This document shows, piece after piece, positions 45,071 to 53,849 of a stretch of 64,000 bases of DNA; position 1 is the first letter of the stretch, and each line of letters opens with the position of its first letter. The DNA comes from Nitrosospira sp. Is2 (GTDB lineage Bacteria > Pseudomonadota > Gammaproteobacteria > Burkholderiales > Nitrosomonadaceae). The position numbers were made by a program, and so were the translations under genes. Under the pieces are notes generated by a model. It was not told the DNA's origin and searched no databases. It worked only from the letters and a program-made list of their open reading frames with translations. Location: positions 2,294,001-2,358,000 of the forward strand of contig NZ_CP137134.1 in the NCBI RefSeq assembly GCF_033095785.1. The letters are read 5' to 3'.

Positions 45071-45868
45071 TTAAAAAAGGCCGATCAGCATCCTCGTTCC
45101 CAGCAAATAAAGCAGCAGAACAAAAATCGTCCTGAGCATCCGTGTAGGCATGACGTGGGTCGTTTTTGCGCCGAACGGCGCTGTCAATACGCTGGCCAGC
45201 ACGATCCACCCCAAGGCCGGCAAATAGACATACCCCAAGCTATGTTGCGGTAACGGCTGGGATTGGGCCATGCCATTAACGATGTATCCGATGGCGCCCG
45301 CTACGGCAATGGGAAATCCCACTGCGGCAGCGGTGCCGATCGCCTGCTGCAATCGCGCGTTGCAGAACGTAAGAAACGGAACCGTCAGCAGCCCGCCGCC
45401 GATTGCGACAAAACTCGAAACCGCGCCAATGATTCCGCCCGCACCAATCATTCCCCATTTGCCGGGAAGCTCACGGCTGGGTTTGGGCGAGATTTTCAGC
45501 AGCATCTGCGTGGCTGCATAGAAGATAAACACAACAAAAATGACGCTGAGCGCCCTGCTGGGCAACGCGTTCACCAGAGTCGCACCGGCCAGTGTGCCAG
45601 CGATAATTCCAGGGGTGATATGTTTCACGACTTGCCAGTTCACCGCTCCGTGCGCATGGTGAGCGCGCAGGCTGGAAGCCGAGGTGAAAATGATCGCGGC
45701 CATGGTAGTCCCCAGGGCAAGGTGCAGGATGCGATCAGGCGGGAAATGCTGATTGGTAAAAATAACGGTGAGCACTGGCACCAGAATCAATCCGCCGCCG
45801 ATACCCAGCAGTCCGGCAAAAAAGCCTACAACTGCACCCAGCAGCAGATAAGCCGGCCACCACTCCAC
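45071..45868 (-). CDS. TauE/SafE-family membrane permease
   Basis: 265 residues with about seven to eight membrane helices. Two copies of the glycine-rich motif of this family are visible: VGFFAGLLGIGGGLILVPVL near the start and IGAVSSFVAIGGGLLTVPFL in the middle. Members export sulphite, sulphoacetate or related anions across the inner membrane. It lies opposite cysG, 36 bases apart end to end; a shared link to sulphur metabolism is possible but not shown. Confidence 0.88.
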   Translation of the reverse strand: MEWWPAYLLLGAVVGFFAGLLGIGGGLILVPVLTVIFTNQHFPPDRILHLALGTTMAAIIFTSASSLRAHHAHGAVNWQVVKHITPGIIAGTLAGATLVNALPSRALSVIFVVFIFYAATQMLLKISPKPSRELPGKWGMIGAGGIIGAVSSFVAIGGGLLTVPFLTFCNARLQQAIGTAAAVGFPIAVAGAIGYIVNGMAQSQPLPQHSLGYVYLPALGWIVLASVLTAPFGAKTTHVMPTRMLRTIFVLLLYLLGTRMLIGLF

Positions 45869-45949
45869 GTCAAGCGTGGCCGAAAGGTATGCTTGTCTTG
45901 AGCATTTTTCGGCGACTTTCCGTCTGCAAATCTGGTTGTGACCAGCCCA

Positions 45950-46405
45950 TCAAAAAATCCCCATGATGAAGTCCCACTCCGCTGGGTCTACAGGCGTAAT
46001 GGATAGGCGGTTTCCGGTTTGCAGAATGCGCATGTTTGCCAGTTCCGGCCGGCTGCGCAATTCCCTGATGCTGACCAAGCGGGTTTTTCTGATGAACTTC
46101 ACATCCACATTGAACCAGCGCGGGTTGTGCGACGTTGCCTTCGGGTCAAAATATTTACTGGCGGGATCGAACTGCGTTGCGTCCGGATATGCTGGACTGC
46201 TAACCTCGGCAATGCCCGCGACCCCCGGTTCCGGACAACTCGAATGATAAAAAAACACGCCGTCCCCGACGCGCATCTGGTCGCGCATAAAGTTGCGCGC
46301 CTGATAGTTGCGGACGCCGTACCAGGGGACAGTTTGATCAGGCATCGAGGCAAGGTCATCAATGCTGACATCCGAAGGTTCTGATTTCATCAGCCAGTAA
46401 CGCAT
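45950..46405 (-). CDS. EVE-domain protein (PUA-like fold)
   Basis: 151 residues, all one EVE domain. The start MRYWLMKSEPSDVSIDDLA, the VPWYGVRNYQARNFMRDQMRVGDGVFFYHS core and EVSSPAYPDATQFD are hallmarks. EVE domains are related to YTH readers and are thought to bind modified bases in nucleic acids. It is the last clearly core gene before the integrase at 46559; its 5' end lies 153 bases from that integrase. Confidence 0.9.
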   Translation of the reverse strand: MRYWLMKSEPSDVSIDDLASMPDQTVPWYGVRNYQARNFMRDQMRVGDGVFFYHSSCPEPGVAGIAEVSSPAYPDATQFDPASKYFDPKATSHNPRWFNVDVKFIRKTRLVSIRELRSRPELANMRILQTGNRLSITPVDPAEWDFIMGIF

Positions 46406-46558
46406 ATTAGGTCCTAAGAGTTCCAGTTAATTCCATAGTCGGTTGACTACAATAAACATTGCCATTTTTCATGGCTTGAACATTCCCAAGATGTTCTATA
46501 CAATCCTGCACGAAGTCCCCCCCAAAGTCCCACCCACTACTAAAGCGAAGTAACCTCA

Positions 46559-47890
46559 ATGGCAAAACTTTCGGCAATAGGTTGTGAAGGAGCAAAGCCT
46601 TCGCTAAATCGAGATCGCTTACTAGGTGATGGCGACGGATTATTTCTCCGGATTCGACCGAATGGTACGAAGACATGGGTTATTGAATACGAGTTAAATA
46701 GTAGTCGGACAAAATACACCATAGGTACGTACTCACGCAACGGCGCGCAAGGCGACAGTATTTCGGCTTGGCTCAGTAACGGCCAGCAGTCCTTGGCTCA
46801 GGCTCGGGCGATTGCAGGCAGCTGGAAGGCTGCTCGAAGAGCAGGGCATAACCCAGCCGCAGAATGGGAAGCTCAACTTAGCTCAGATCGTGAGGCAGTC
46901 CGTCTGCGGGTGACAGCATTAGAGTCCGAGCGAACTCAACCAACGGTTGAGGACGCCGTGAAGTTGTTTATGGCGAAGATTATGGCCAAAAAGAACAGCG
47001 CACCTGGGGTGCTCTACCGGTTCACGAGACTGACAGAGATTCTTGGTACCAAGAAAATTAAAGACGTGTCCCGGCAGGATATTATTGCCGCGCTAGATAC
47101 CATCGCAGAGGGTAGGAAAGAGGGGCGGACTGCAAAGCAATTAGCCGGCGAGGTGTTGACGCTTGCAAAACGGCTATGGCGTTTTGCTAAAGCACGGGAA
47201 TGGGTGCCGGTATCGTGCGTGGAAGAGCTATCGCGGCGCGATTTCGACTCAAGGCCCAAAAAGCGGGATGTGACGCTACGACTTGATGAACTAGCGGTAA
47301 TTTTGCGAGCATTGAACAACCCTCTGCAGTGCAAGGCTGATCCCGTTACCATTGCTGCCTTAAAGTTGTTGATTCTGACAGGGCAGCGAGAAACCGAAGT
47401 TACCAATGCCCAGTGGGCAGAATTGGATCTAGGTGCCGGTGTTTGGGTACTTCCGGCGGAACGCACCAAGCTGAGACGGGCCCATCTTGTGCATTTGGCT
47501 CCCGAGGCAATCGCAATTGTTGAGTCTTTGAAACCGCTAACCGGGAAAGGACTTTACGTGTTTGAATCGCCGAACAAAGCGGGTCAGCCGATTTATGGGC
47601 GTTCTGTGAACAACGCGCTAGCAACGCTATTTAAACGTAACCAGTTACCAAACGTCACTCGTTGCCGTGTCCACGATTTTAGGCGAACGCTGATAACGCG
47701 CCTCCCGGACCTGGGTTTCGAACCATTCCTAGGCCACAAGATTGCTAACCATATTCTTTCTGGCGTTTTCGCACACTACAACCATAACACTTACGAACAG
47801 CAGCGAGAGAAGGCGTTAAAGGCATGGGCTCGCCGGCTCGAAACACTGGCGGCAGTAAGCAAAGTTCGGCACTTGCATTACGCTGCGTGA
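46559..47890 (+). CDS. Tyrosine-type site-specific integrase (P4 family)
   Basis: 443 residues. The N-terminal about 100 residues are the DUF4102 arm-DNA-binding domain (DGLFLRIRPNGTKTWVIEY). A SAM-like core-binding domain follows, then the catalytic domain with Arg in LILTGQRETEV, the HxxR box in VHDFRRTLITRL and the nucleophilic Tyr in HYNHNTYEQQR. These enzymes insert islands, usually at tRNA 3' ends, but none is visible nearby. It points into the element and lies just after the EVE gene, at the element's left end. Confidence 0.93.
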   Translation: MAKLSAIGCEGAKPSLNRDRLLGDGDGLFLRIRPNGTKTWVIEYELNSSRTKYTIGTYSRNGAQGDSISAWLSNGQQSLAQARAIAGSWKAARRAGHNPAAEWEAQLSSDREAVRLRVTALESERTQPTVEDAVKLFMAKIMAKKNSAPGVLYRFTRLTEILGTKKIKDVSRQDIIAALDTIAEGRKEGRTAKQLAGEVLTLAKRLWRFAKAREWVPVSCVEELSRRDFDSRPKKRDVTLRLDELAVILRALNNPLQCKADPVTIAALKLLILTGQRETEVTNAQWAELDLGAGVWVLPAERTKLRRAHLVHLAPEAIAIVESLKPLTGKGLYVFESPNKAGQPIYGRSVNNALATLFKRNQLPNVTRCRVHDFRRTLITRLPDLGFEPFLGHKIANHILSGVFAHYNHNTYEQQREKALKAWARRLETLAAVSKVRHLHYAA

Positions 47891-47988
47891 GCTTATTTCG
47901 TAGCTCATATCCGTACCATCGAGGAAACGGGTAGCACGGTCACGGTTCGCTCCGACTTCTAACTCAAGAAAAGTATAAGAGGATCCAA

Positions 47989-49065
47989 GTGGACTTCGCA
48001 GCTCATGTACCGGCCGCGGTCCGGGAATACACTACCGCATTGTTAGAGGGCGACAAGATGGGATCCGGCTTGGTCGCTTCGATCGCTAATTTCGAGCGAC
48101 AGCTATTTGAGACAAAGGAAGCAATAGAAGTAGAAGCCCGGCTCGGGTCCGGTGGATCTCTAATTACCCTACGCGAGCAAGAAGCTGAACTCGGCAATAT
48201 TAGAGACGTTCTAGTTGAGCATCGGAATTGCTTGCTGCGACTCGTCCATGATCATCGTATGCTCTCCGCGTACTTACTTCTGATACCAGAAATCACCTCA
48301 GACGAACAATGGTACCAAATTATCAATTCGGCGTATGGGGCGGGCAAAGATTTCGAGCGTTGGCGGGAACGCCTGAGGCTGGCACATGAGGAAAAAGAGG
48401 AAATCGCTGACATCGCGGAGAAGCTTGCGAGGGCAATCGATAAGTTTTCGAGAAACGGGGTGGAAGGACCCGCCGAGTTCTACTCTGTCCGTGTTTTATT
48501 GGGTAATACGGACAATGACGAATCGGGAGGACATAATCAGTATATTTGGCAAGCGGCACGTAAGGACCTATTGGGCGAGCGCGAGAATACTCGCGAACGG
48601 CATGAACCAGCCCAGCCATCTTTGGAATTTGAAAGCGAGTTGGAGGTCGGCCCCGTCCTCAGTCACCATTCAAACATTAGATTTGTTTCTCCCGGAGAGC
48701 CCGTGGAGCACGATCCGCTCGCAGGAGTGCGGTATGGGTGGGAAAAGGCTCCTCCACTTGCAGCGCTACTGAAAACTGTAGCCAAAGCAGGAAGGGATTT
48801 TAAGCCGCAGGAGGAGGGCGTGATCGACGCTGCCCTCGAAAGCCGGCAGGGTAGCGTAAAAACTCAATATCTCCGGGCCCTAGCCTATCTTCTGATTATT
48901 GTCAACAACTTCACCTTAACCACGCCGCTAATGCGAGCAATGTCAATTATTGCTAACGTGGTAATCAACCTACCTGACGTTGATGTGACGTACGATGACG
49001 TGCGAAAGGCGCTTTCCCACCGGGCAATAGGCCACTGGAAAACTCGAGGTAAAAAACCGAGCTGA
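47989..49065 (+). CDS. Unknown protein of the satellite-like element, helical
   Basis: 358 residues from GTG 47989; a GAGGATCC stretch precedes it. I do not recognise a domain. Residues about 35-170 are predicted helical with charged, coiled-coil-like heptads (ERQLFETKEAIEVEARL, RERLRLAHEEKEEIADIAEKLARAI). A low-complexity acidic linker follows, then a helical C-terminal segment with a hydrophobic stretch (YLRALAYLLIIVNNFTL) and basic end. Its position between integrase and AlpA suggests a regulatory or accessory role in the element. Its stop codon lies inside an 11-base inverted repeat. Confidence 0.75.
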   Translation: MDFAAHVPAAVREYTTALLEGDKMGSGLVASIANFERQLFETKEAIEVEARLGSGGSLITLREQEAELGNIRDVLVEHRNCLLRLVHDHRMLSAYLLLIPEITSDEQWYQIINSAYGAGKDFERWRERLRLAHEEKEEIADIAEKLARAIDKFSRNGVEGPAEFYSVRVLLGNTDNDESGGHNQYIWQAARKDLLGERENTRERHEPAQPSLEFESELEVGPVLSHHSNIRFVSPGEPVEHDPLAGVRYGWEKAPPLAALLKTVAKAGRDFKPQEEGVIDAALESRQGSVKTQYLRALAYLLIIVNNFTLTTPLMRAMSIIANVVINLPDVDVTYDDVRKALSHRAIGHWKTRGKKPS

Positions 49066-49092
49066 GTTTTCCACTATTTCTGGAAAACTCAG
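49037..49092. promoter_or_regulatory. Inverted and direct repeats of GGAAAACTC upstream of alpA
   Basis: CTGAGTTTTCC (49062-49072) and GGAAAACTCAG (49082-49092) are perfect 11-base complements with a 9-base loop, and another GGAAAACTC occurs at 49037-49045. No T-run follows. It spans the end of the preceding gene, about 120 bases before alpA, and could be a regulator site or an mRNA 3' hairpin. A second small hairpin, CCCGG/CCGGG, lies at 49158-49172. Confidence 0.5.
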
Positions 49093-49210
49093 GGCTCAAA
49101 AATCTTTCGAGTTTCTTTGGGTTAAAAAACTACTTTTTGTATTGTGACCATGCAAATCCCGGAAAGGCCGGGAAGCACCTAAATAAAGCACCGAAATAGG
49201 AGCTTTAAGC

Positions 49211-49420
49211 ATGGCACAGCAGTACAGAACCGCGCTCGCAATTCTCCGGCGCAAACAAGTCGAGGCTCGGACGGGGCTCTCGCGTTCATCCATTTATTTT
49301 AAGGTTTCTGCAGGTACCTTCCCCCAGCCTGTTCGGCTGGGCATACGGACTGTCGGCTGGATCGAAAGCGAAATAGAGGCTTGGCTTCTCGCCCAAATCG
49401 AAAAAAGCCGCAAGGTTTAG
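49211..49420 (+). CDS. AlpA-family transcriptional regulator
   Basis: 69 residues with an AGGAG ribosome binding site. The helix-turn-helix segment LRRKQVEARTGLSRSSIYFKVSAGTFPQPVRLGIRTVGW with the following EIEAWLLAQIE (quoted in pieces) is characteristic of AlpA/MerR-like excisionase-type regulators. In P4-like satellites and PICIs, AlpA activates the replication module or excision. It lies 10 bases before the primase-helicase gene, which fits that role. Confidence 0.88.
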   Translation: MAQQYRTALAILRRKQVEARTGLSRSSIYFKVSAGTFPQPVRLGIRTVGWIESEIEAWLLAQIEKSRKV

Positions 49421-49430
49421 AGGGGCGACC

Positions 49431-52400
49431 ATGACCAAGAAAACGATGGACGCAACCAACGGGCTTGAATCAACCTCCGCAGCTCTCGCCAGCAATATCT
49501 CGTCGCAGGATCCAGTAACTAAGGCTCAATCACGTGCGGTCTCTGGGGGGTCAAGCTCTACAGCATCCTGCGTCACTGATCCGTTACTTGAGAAGGGTGA
49601 GACGATATTTAACCCTATCAGCCAATTCAGGGATGCAATTCAGGCTGCGGGGCTAATCCCTCCAGATGTAATCGAAGCAGACGGAAAACTGCATCGCTTC
49701 TCCACTAATGGCAGGCCTGACGATGACGCCGGATGGTACGTGTATCACGGTAATGTCGTTCCCGCCTGCGGCGCCTTGGGTGACTGGCGCAGCGGGGTTA
49801 ATCAAACTTGGCGAGCAGAGATAGGCCGTGCTCTGACTTCGGCTGAGCAGCGTAAGCATCGGGCCAGTTTGGATGTAATGCATGAGCAACGCGAAGCGGA
49901 GAAAACCCAGCGCAGGAAACAGGCACGTGAAAAGGCCGAACAAATCTGGGCGAAAGCCGTTCCCTGCTTCGAGCACCCCTATCTTACATCTAAGCACATC
50001 CACGCATATGGAGCACGGCAATACAAGGATGCGCTTGTAATCCCCCTTTGGGTGGACGACGTAATTCATTCCCTGCAATTCATCACTGCGGAGGGAAAAA
50101 AGAAGTTTTTGCTTGGCGGGCGGGTGAGAGGTTGCTATTTCATAATCGGCGACCCCACCGGCGCTACGGTCCTATGTATTGCCGAAAGCTTCTCAACGGG
50201 CGCCAGTATCCACGAAGCGACGGGGTATCCGGTAGCTGTGGCGTTTGGCGTGGCCAACCTCAGTGCGGTCGCAAAAGTCATGAGGGAAAGAATTCCGGAT
50301 GCGTCGCTGGTCATCTGCGCCGACGATGACTACGCAAGTCCCGGAAACCCAGGATTGACAGCGGCAACGGAAGCGGCGGGGGCCGTGGATGGAGTGGTGG
50401 CGGTTCCAGACTTCGGCCAAGACAGACCGGATGGAGCAACAGACTTCAACGATATGGCAGCGCACTGCGGGATTGAGGACGTCAAGCATGTGTTAGTGAG
50501 CGCGGCGGTTTCGATAACAGAAAAAGATCATGACCAGGAAGACGATACCGGGGATGGTCTCGATGTAGCGGGAGATGCAAGCACTGCATCACCGGATGCT
50601 GAGGTAACACAGGTAACAGGGGTGCAAACCATTGAACACGGGCGTTCCGCTGTTACCTGCTTCGCTCCTGCGGAGGTAACTAGGGTAATAGACGGATCAG
50701 GCACGTCAGACCGGTCAGGCAATCCGGTCCCGGAAGCAATAGACCGACCTGCATTTCGCGTCTTTGATGACCGAGTGGAGCATGAGGCGCAGGAATTCAA
50801 GGCTGGAGTATGGTATTTCGATACGGACAGGGAAGGTAGACCAACGCAAACCTGGGTATGTTCCCCACTGCACGTCGTCGCCGTGACCTCTGACGGCCAC
50901 CAACACAACTTCGGCCGCTTGCTGCGCTTCCGGAACACATTGGGTTATTGGCGGGAATGGGCCATGCCAATGGAACAGCTGCGCGGGGCAGCCGATGATC
51001 TGCGCGGCGAACTGCTGGCGATGGGCGTGGAGCTTGACCCTAGCCAGTGGGTGCGGCGCCTGCTTTCAACCTACCTGCAAGAGAAGCCCCCTGAGCGGAG
51101 AATCCGCTGTGTGCTGCAGGTTGGCTGGTGCGAGGATTCTTTTATATTGCCCGATACGGTAATCGGCCCCAAGTCCTCGGACGTGATCTTCCAGAGCGGT
51201 GAGATCGGCCACGACGAACACACCACCGCTGGAACGCTAGAGGGCTGGCAGCACGACATATCGTCGCGGGCTATCGGCAATCCGCTTCTACTACAGGCGC
51301 TGTCTGCAGCGTTTGCGGGACCAATGCTGGCGTTGTGCAATGCAGAAGGTGGAGGGCTTCATTTTGTCGGTGACTCATCCACCGGCAAGACAACGTTGCT
51401 CGAAGCGGCTTGTTCGGTCTGGGGTGGACCCAATTACCGACGAAGCTGGCGGGCAACAGCCAACGGCATGGAAGGTGCGGCAGCAACATTCAATGATTGC
51501 CTGTTAGCCCTGGATGAAATCAGTGAGGCCCATGCACATGAAGTGGGTGCCATCATCTATGCCTTGAGTAACGGGCGCGGCAAGCAGCGAGCCGGCAGGA
51601 CGGGCAATGCCCGTGCCCTTACACGCTGGCGCTGCTTCGTGCTCTCCAGTGGAGAGCGCAGCATTGAAACGACCATGCAGCAAGTAGGACAACGGGCTAA
51701 GGCTGGGCAGTCAGTGCGATTGCTGAACATCTCAGCCTCGAGGGTATATGGAGCATGGGACACATTGCATAATCTACAAAGCGGGACGGCCTTTTCCGAT
51801 GCAATCAAGCGAGCAGCAGTTACACACTATGGACTTGCCGGTCGGGCTTTTCTGGAAAATCTGACGAGGGACGCGCGGGATTTCGGCGGCTATCTCGAAC
51901 GCTTCAAGGTACTGAAGCAGTTTGCGGTAAAGGACGGCGAGGGACAGGAAAAAAGGGCAGCAGCGCGTTTTGCCATTTTGGCGCTGGCGGGGGAGACGGC
52001 AACAGATTACGGGATAACAGGTTGGCCTCCTGGGGCCGCGACCGAGGCAGCGGGAGAGGGTTTCAGGGTTTGGCGCGCTTCGCGTGGACATGGTAATGAT
52101 GAACGGCTGCAGATAGTTGAACAGCTCTCCGGGTTCATAGACCGTCACGGGGACTCGCGTTTTTCGAATAAGAACGATGAAACACAGATTTTCAACCGCG
52201 CGGGATGGTGGCAGGATTCTCCAACCGGACGCAGCTACTTGTTCACGTCAGAGGGTTTGCGGGAAGCACTCAAAGGCTTCGATTTTGATCGGGCGCTCGA
52301 TGTCCTGCAGGAAATCGAGGCCCTACCCCCTGCCGACATGGAAGGCAAACGAACGAAGGTATTCAATATCAATTGGGAGTCGAAGCGGCTATACCCTATA

Positions 52401-52436
52401 AAAGCTGGCAAGCTAGGCGGTGGCCATGTCGCTTGA
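49431..52436 (+). CDS. Toprim-DUF927 primase/helicase-like replication protein
   Basis: 1001 residues. A Ser/Ala-rich leader is followed by a primase-like region and a Toprim domain, with the acidic Glu in CIAESFSTGAS near residue 250 and the Asp cluster ADDDY near 297. After a linker (about 370-430) comes the DUF927 P-loop ATPase: Walker A GDSSTGKTT near residue 646, Walker B LLALDEISEAH, and the RGKQRAGRTG segment. Such proteins prime and unwind satellite or phage DNA at its own origin. The linker is coded by DNA rich in the GGTAACA motif. It overlaps the next gene by 11 bases. Three separate zinc ligands typical of P4 alpha protein are not evident. Confidence 0.88.
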   Translation: MTKKTMDATNGLESTSAALASNISSQDPVTKAQSRAVSGGSSSTASCVTDPLLEKGETIFNPISQFRDAIQAAGLIPPDVIEADGKLHRFSTNGRPDDDAGWYVYHGNVVPACGALGDWRSGVNQTWRAEIGRALTSAEQRKHRASLDVMHEQREAEKTQRRKQAREKAEQIWAKAVPCFEHPYLTSKHIHAYGARQYKDALVIPLWVDDVIHSLQFITAEGKKKFLLGGRVRGCYFIIGDPTGATVLCIAESFSTGASIHEATGYPVAVAFGVANLSAVAKVMRERIPDASLVICADDDYASPGNPGLTAATEAAGAVDGVVAVPDFGQDRPDGATDFNDMAAHCGIEDVKHVLVSAAVSITEKDHDQEDDTGDGLDVAGDASTASPDAEVTQVTGVQTIEHGRSAVTCFAPAEVTRVIDGSGTSDRSGNPVPEAIDRPAFRVFDDRVEHEAQEFKAGVWYFDTDREGRPTQTWVCSPLHVVAVTSDGHQHNFGRLLRFRNTLGYWREWAMPMEQLRGAADDLRGELLAMGVELDPSQWVRRLLSTYLQEKPPERRIRCVLQVGWCEDSFILPDTVIGPKSSDVIFQSGEIGHDEHTTAGTLEGWQHDISSRAIGNPLLLQALSAAFAGPMLALCNAEGGGLHFVGDSSTGKTTLLEAACSVWGGPNYRRSWRATANGMEGAAATFNDCLLALDEISEAHAHEVGAIIYALSNGRGKQRAGRTGNARALTRWRCFVLSSGERSIETTMQQVGQRAKAGQSVRLLNISASRVYGAWDTLHNLQSGTAFSDAIKRAAVTHYGLAGRAFLENLTRDARDFGGYLERFKVLKQFAVKDGEGQEKRAAARFAILALAGETATDYGITGWPPGAATEAAGEGFRVWRASRGHGNDERLQIVEQLSGFIDRHGDSRFSNKNDETQIFNRAGWWQDSPTGRSYLFTSEGLREALKGFDFDRALDVLQEIEALPPADMEGKRTKVFNINWESKRLYPIKAGKLGGGHVA
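50603..50689. repeat. Iteron-like cluster of GGTAACA/TGTTACC motifs, cluster 1
   Basis: GGTAACA occurs at 50603-50609 and 50612-50618, its complement TGTTACC at 50651-50657, and near copies at 50675-50680 (GGTAAC) and 50684-50689 (GGTAAT). All lie in the linker between the Toprim and DUF927 domains, where protein sequence is least constrained. Confidence 0.6.
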
Positions 52437-52914
52437 TGATCTGCTTGTCACACTGGAAAGGCGCGACATTGTTACCCCTGTTACCTCTATCAACCCTGCA
52501 GGGGTAACATCAAAACCCGCGCCAACAGGCACTCTTACCCCTGATACCCCTGTTACCCGGGAAAAGTGCAATGCAGAAGATGTGTTACAAAAAGCAGCGC
52601 ACGGCGCTAACGGAACCGCGTCCCAGTGGTGGCGATTTCACTATACCGACCGCGAGCCGAAGGAAGCGTCCTACAGTCCTGCAGCTACTCATGCAGAGGC
52701 AATGGCTGGGGAACCAGATGCAATAAAGGCAGAACCATTTAAGCCGCTGCTCCGGGAACCAAATGCGCCGTTAAGCCAAGAAGAGGAAACCACAATACTG
52801 GATTGGCTGGAGCGTATAAACGAAACGGATGAGGTAATAATCAGCGCAGCGCTACATCAGTGTCAAACCGATCAGGACGCGAGGGATTTTTTCATTGGAC
52901 TGGCAGCACAATAG
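52426..52914 (+). CDS. Small unknown protein of the satellite-like element
   Basis: 162 residues from ATG 52426, overlapping the end of the primase-helicase gene; a GTG two codons earlier is possible. No domain is recognised. The first 45 residues are a Thr/Pro/Val-rich repeat-like stretch (IVTPVTSINPAGVT ... LTPDTPVT), directly produced by TGTTACCCC-type DNA repeats. The middle has a WWRFHYTDREP segment and the end is acidic and helical (EEETTILDWLERINETDE). It may be mainly a host for the DNA repeats or a replication accessory protein. It overlaps the terminase-gene frame at its end. Confidence 0.7.
   Translation: MSLDDLLVTLERRDIVTPVTSINPAGVTSKPAPTGTLTPDTPVTREKCNAEDVLQKAAHGANGTASQWWRFHYTDREPKEASYSPAATHAEAMAGEPDAIKAEPFKPLLREPNAPLSQEEETTILDWLERINETDEVIISAALHQCQTDQDARDFFIGLAAQ
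52470..52557. repeat. Iteron-like cluster of GGTAACA/TGTTACC motifs, cluster 2
   Basis: TGTTACC occurs at 52470-52476, 52479-52485 and 52551-52557, and GGTAACA at 52503-52509. Degenerate copies (CTTACCC, GATACCC) lie at about 52534-52549. Several are extended to CCCCTGTTACC. Single further TGTTACC copies occur at 53515-53521 and 54101-54107. Confidence 0.65.
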
Positions 52915-52928
52915 CGAGGAGTAACCGG

Positions 52929-53459
52929 TTGAACGAAAATACTGGAACTGAACTCACGCCAAAACAGCAACGATTCGCCGCAGAGTATTGCGTTGACCTG
53001 AATGCCACTGCTGCATACAGGCGCGCTGGCTATAACGCCCGGGGCAACGCAGCTGAGGCCTGCGCCTCCCGGTTGCTAAGCAATGCTAAGGTTCAGCAAG
53101 CGATCCGAGAGAAGGAAAGAATAGCAGCAAGCCGATTAGAAGTGACGGCTGAGAACGTACTGCGCGAGGCCTCTGCTCTTGCATTTTCCGACATACGCCG
53201 GCTGTTCAATGTAGACGGCTCCCCCAAGTCTATCCAGGAACTCGACGATGCAACCGCTGCAGCTATTTCATCTATCGAAGTGGGAGAAATGCGTTCTGAG
53301 GGCAAGGTGATAGGGCGCGTTTGCAAGATCAAGCTCTGGGACAAGAACAGCGCTCAGGAGCGGCTGTTCAAGCACCTCGGCCTTTTCCGGAAGGAAAACA
53401 ACCCCCAGTCCACCGCCAGCAATATCCAGATATCGTTTGTGTCGGCAGATGGAAAGTGA
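52929..53459 (+). CDS. Phage terminase small subunit
   Basis: 176 residues from TTG 52929, chosen because a GAGGAG ribosome binding site sits just before it; the open frame extends to 52860. The N-terminal helix-turn-helix ELTPKQQRFAAEYCVDLNATAAYRRAGY is the Terminase_2-type signature (quoted in part), followed by ASRLLSNAKVQQAIREK and the NVLREASALAFSDIRRLF segment. Small terminases recognise the packaging site on phage DNA. Here no large terminase follows, as expected for a satellite that diverts helper-phage packaging. Confidence 0.88.
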   Translation: MNENTGTELTPKQQRFAAEYCVDLNATAAYRRAGYNARGNAAEACASRLLSNAKVQQAIREKERIAASRLEVTAENVLREASALAFSDIRRLFNVDGSPKSIQELDDATAAAISSIEVGEMRSEGKVIGRVCKIKLWDKNSAQERLFKHLGLFRKENNPQSTASNIQISFVSADGK

Positions 53460-53523
53460 ACCGGGCTACTGGAGCCCGGAAAACTTGATAAAGATTAGCG
53501 CCGTCCACTCTCCGTGTTACCGA

Positions 53524-53849
53524 TCAGAAGCCTGGTAAGGGCTGCATGCCCAAACCCGGAGCCGCCGGCGCGACAATTGCAGGCGCGTTCGTCGCATAGG
53601 GATTGTTCGGCGAGTCGTTGGAATAGCGCGAACCGTATTGACCGTACGGATTGTTGACGGAGTCGGCTGAATACTCGCTGCCATAACGTCCGTAGGGATT
53701 GCTCGTGCTATTCGCGTCGTACTGGTTGCCGCCAAGATTGCCGAGAAACTTACCCGTGGCCGGGTCGATGAGCGCCGGTGGACCAGCTAAAGAGATTTCA
53801 AATGCCAAAGCAAGCAGTAATCCGACCAGAAACGATGTGCCTTGTTCAT
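53524..53849 (-). pseudogene. Secreted NPYGxYGS-repeat protein with an N-terminal frameshift
   Basis: A good ribosome binding site (AGGAG) and ATG at 53849 start MNKAHRF, but the frame then shifts. In the next frame it reads TSFLVGLLLALAFEISLAGPP, a signal peptide continuing into the main body. The body has tandem motifs NPYGRYGSEYSADSVN and NPYGQYGSRYSNDSPN, a repeat seen in many secreted proteobacterial proteins of unknown function. Read as one gene it needs a one-base correction near 53820-53840. Otherwise translation would start at TTG 53808 and lack the signal start. Possible causes are decay or a sequence error. Confidence 0.65.

Larger units (their letters stand above)
46559..53459 (+). 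mobile_element. Phage-satellite-like integrated element (PICI/P4-like)
   Basis: In one orientation lie a tyrosine integrase, a gene of unknown function, an AlpA-type regulator, a Toprim/DUF927 primase-helicase, a small overlapping gene and a terminase small subunit. No large terminase, portal, capsid, tail or lysis gene is present. This order matches phage-inducible chromosomal islands and P4-like satellites, which replicate themselves and redirect a helper phage's packaging. I saw no tRNA or direct repeats marking attL/attR, so the ends given are those of the genes. The right end could lie beyond 53459. Confidence 0.6.

Noticed and set aside
46406..46558. Possible attL of the satellite-like element
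   Set aside because: I found no tRNA fragment and no matching direct repeat near 53460-54490, so no attachment site is claimed.
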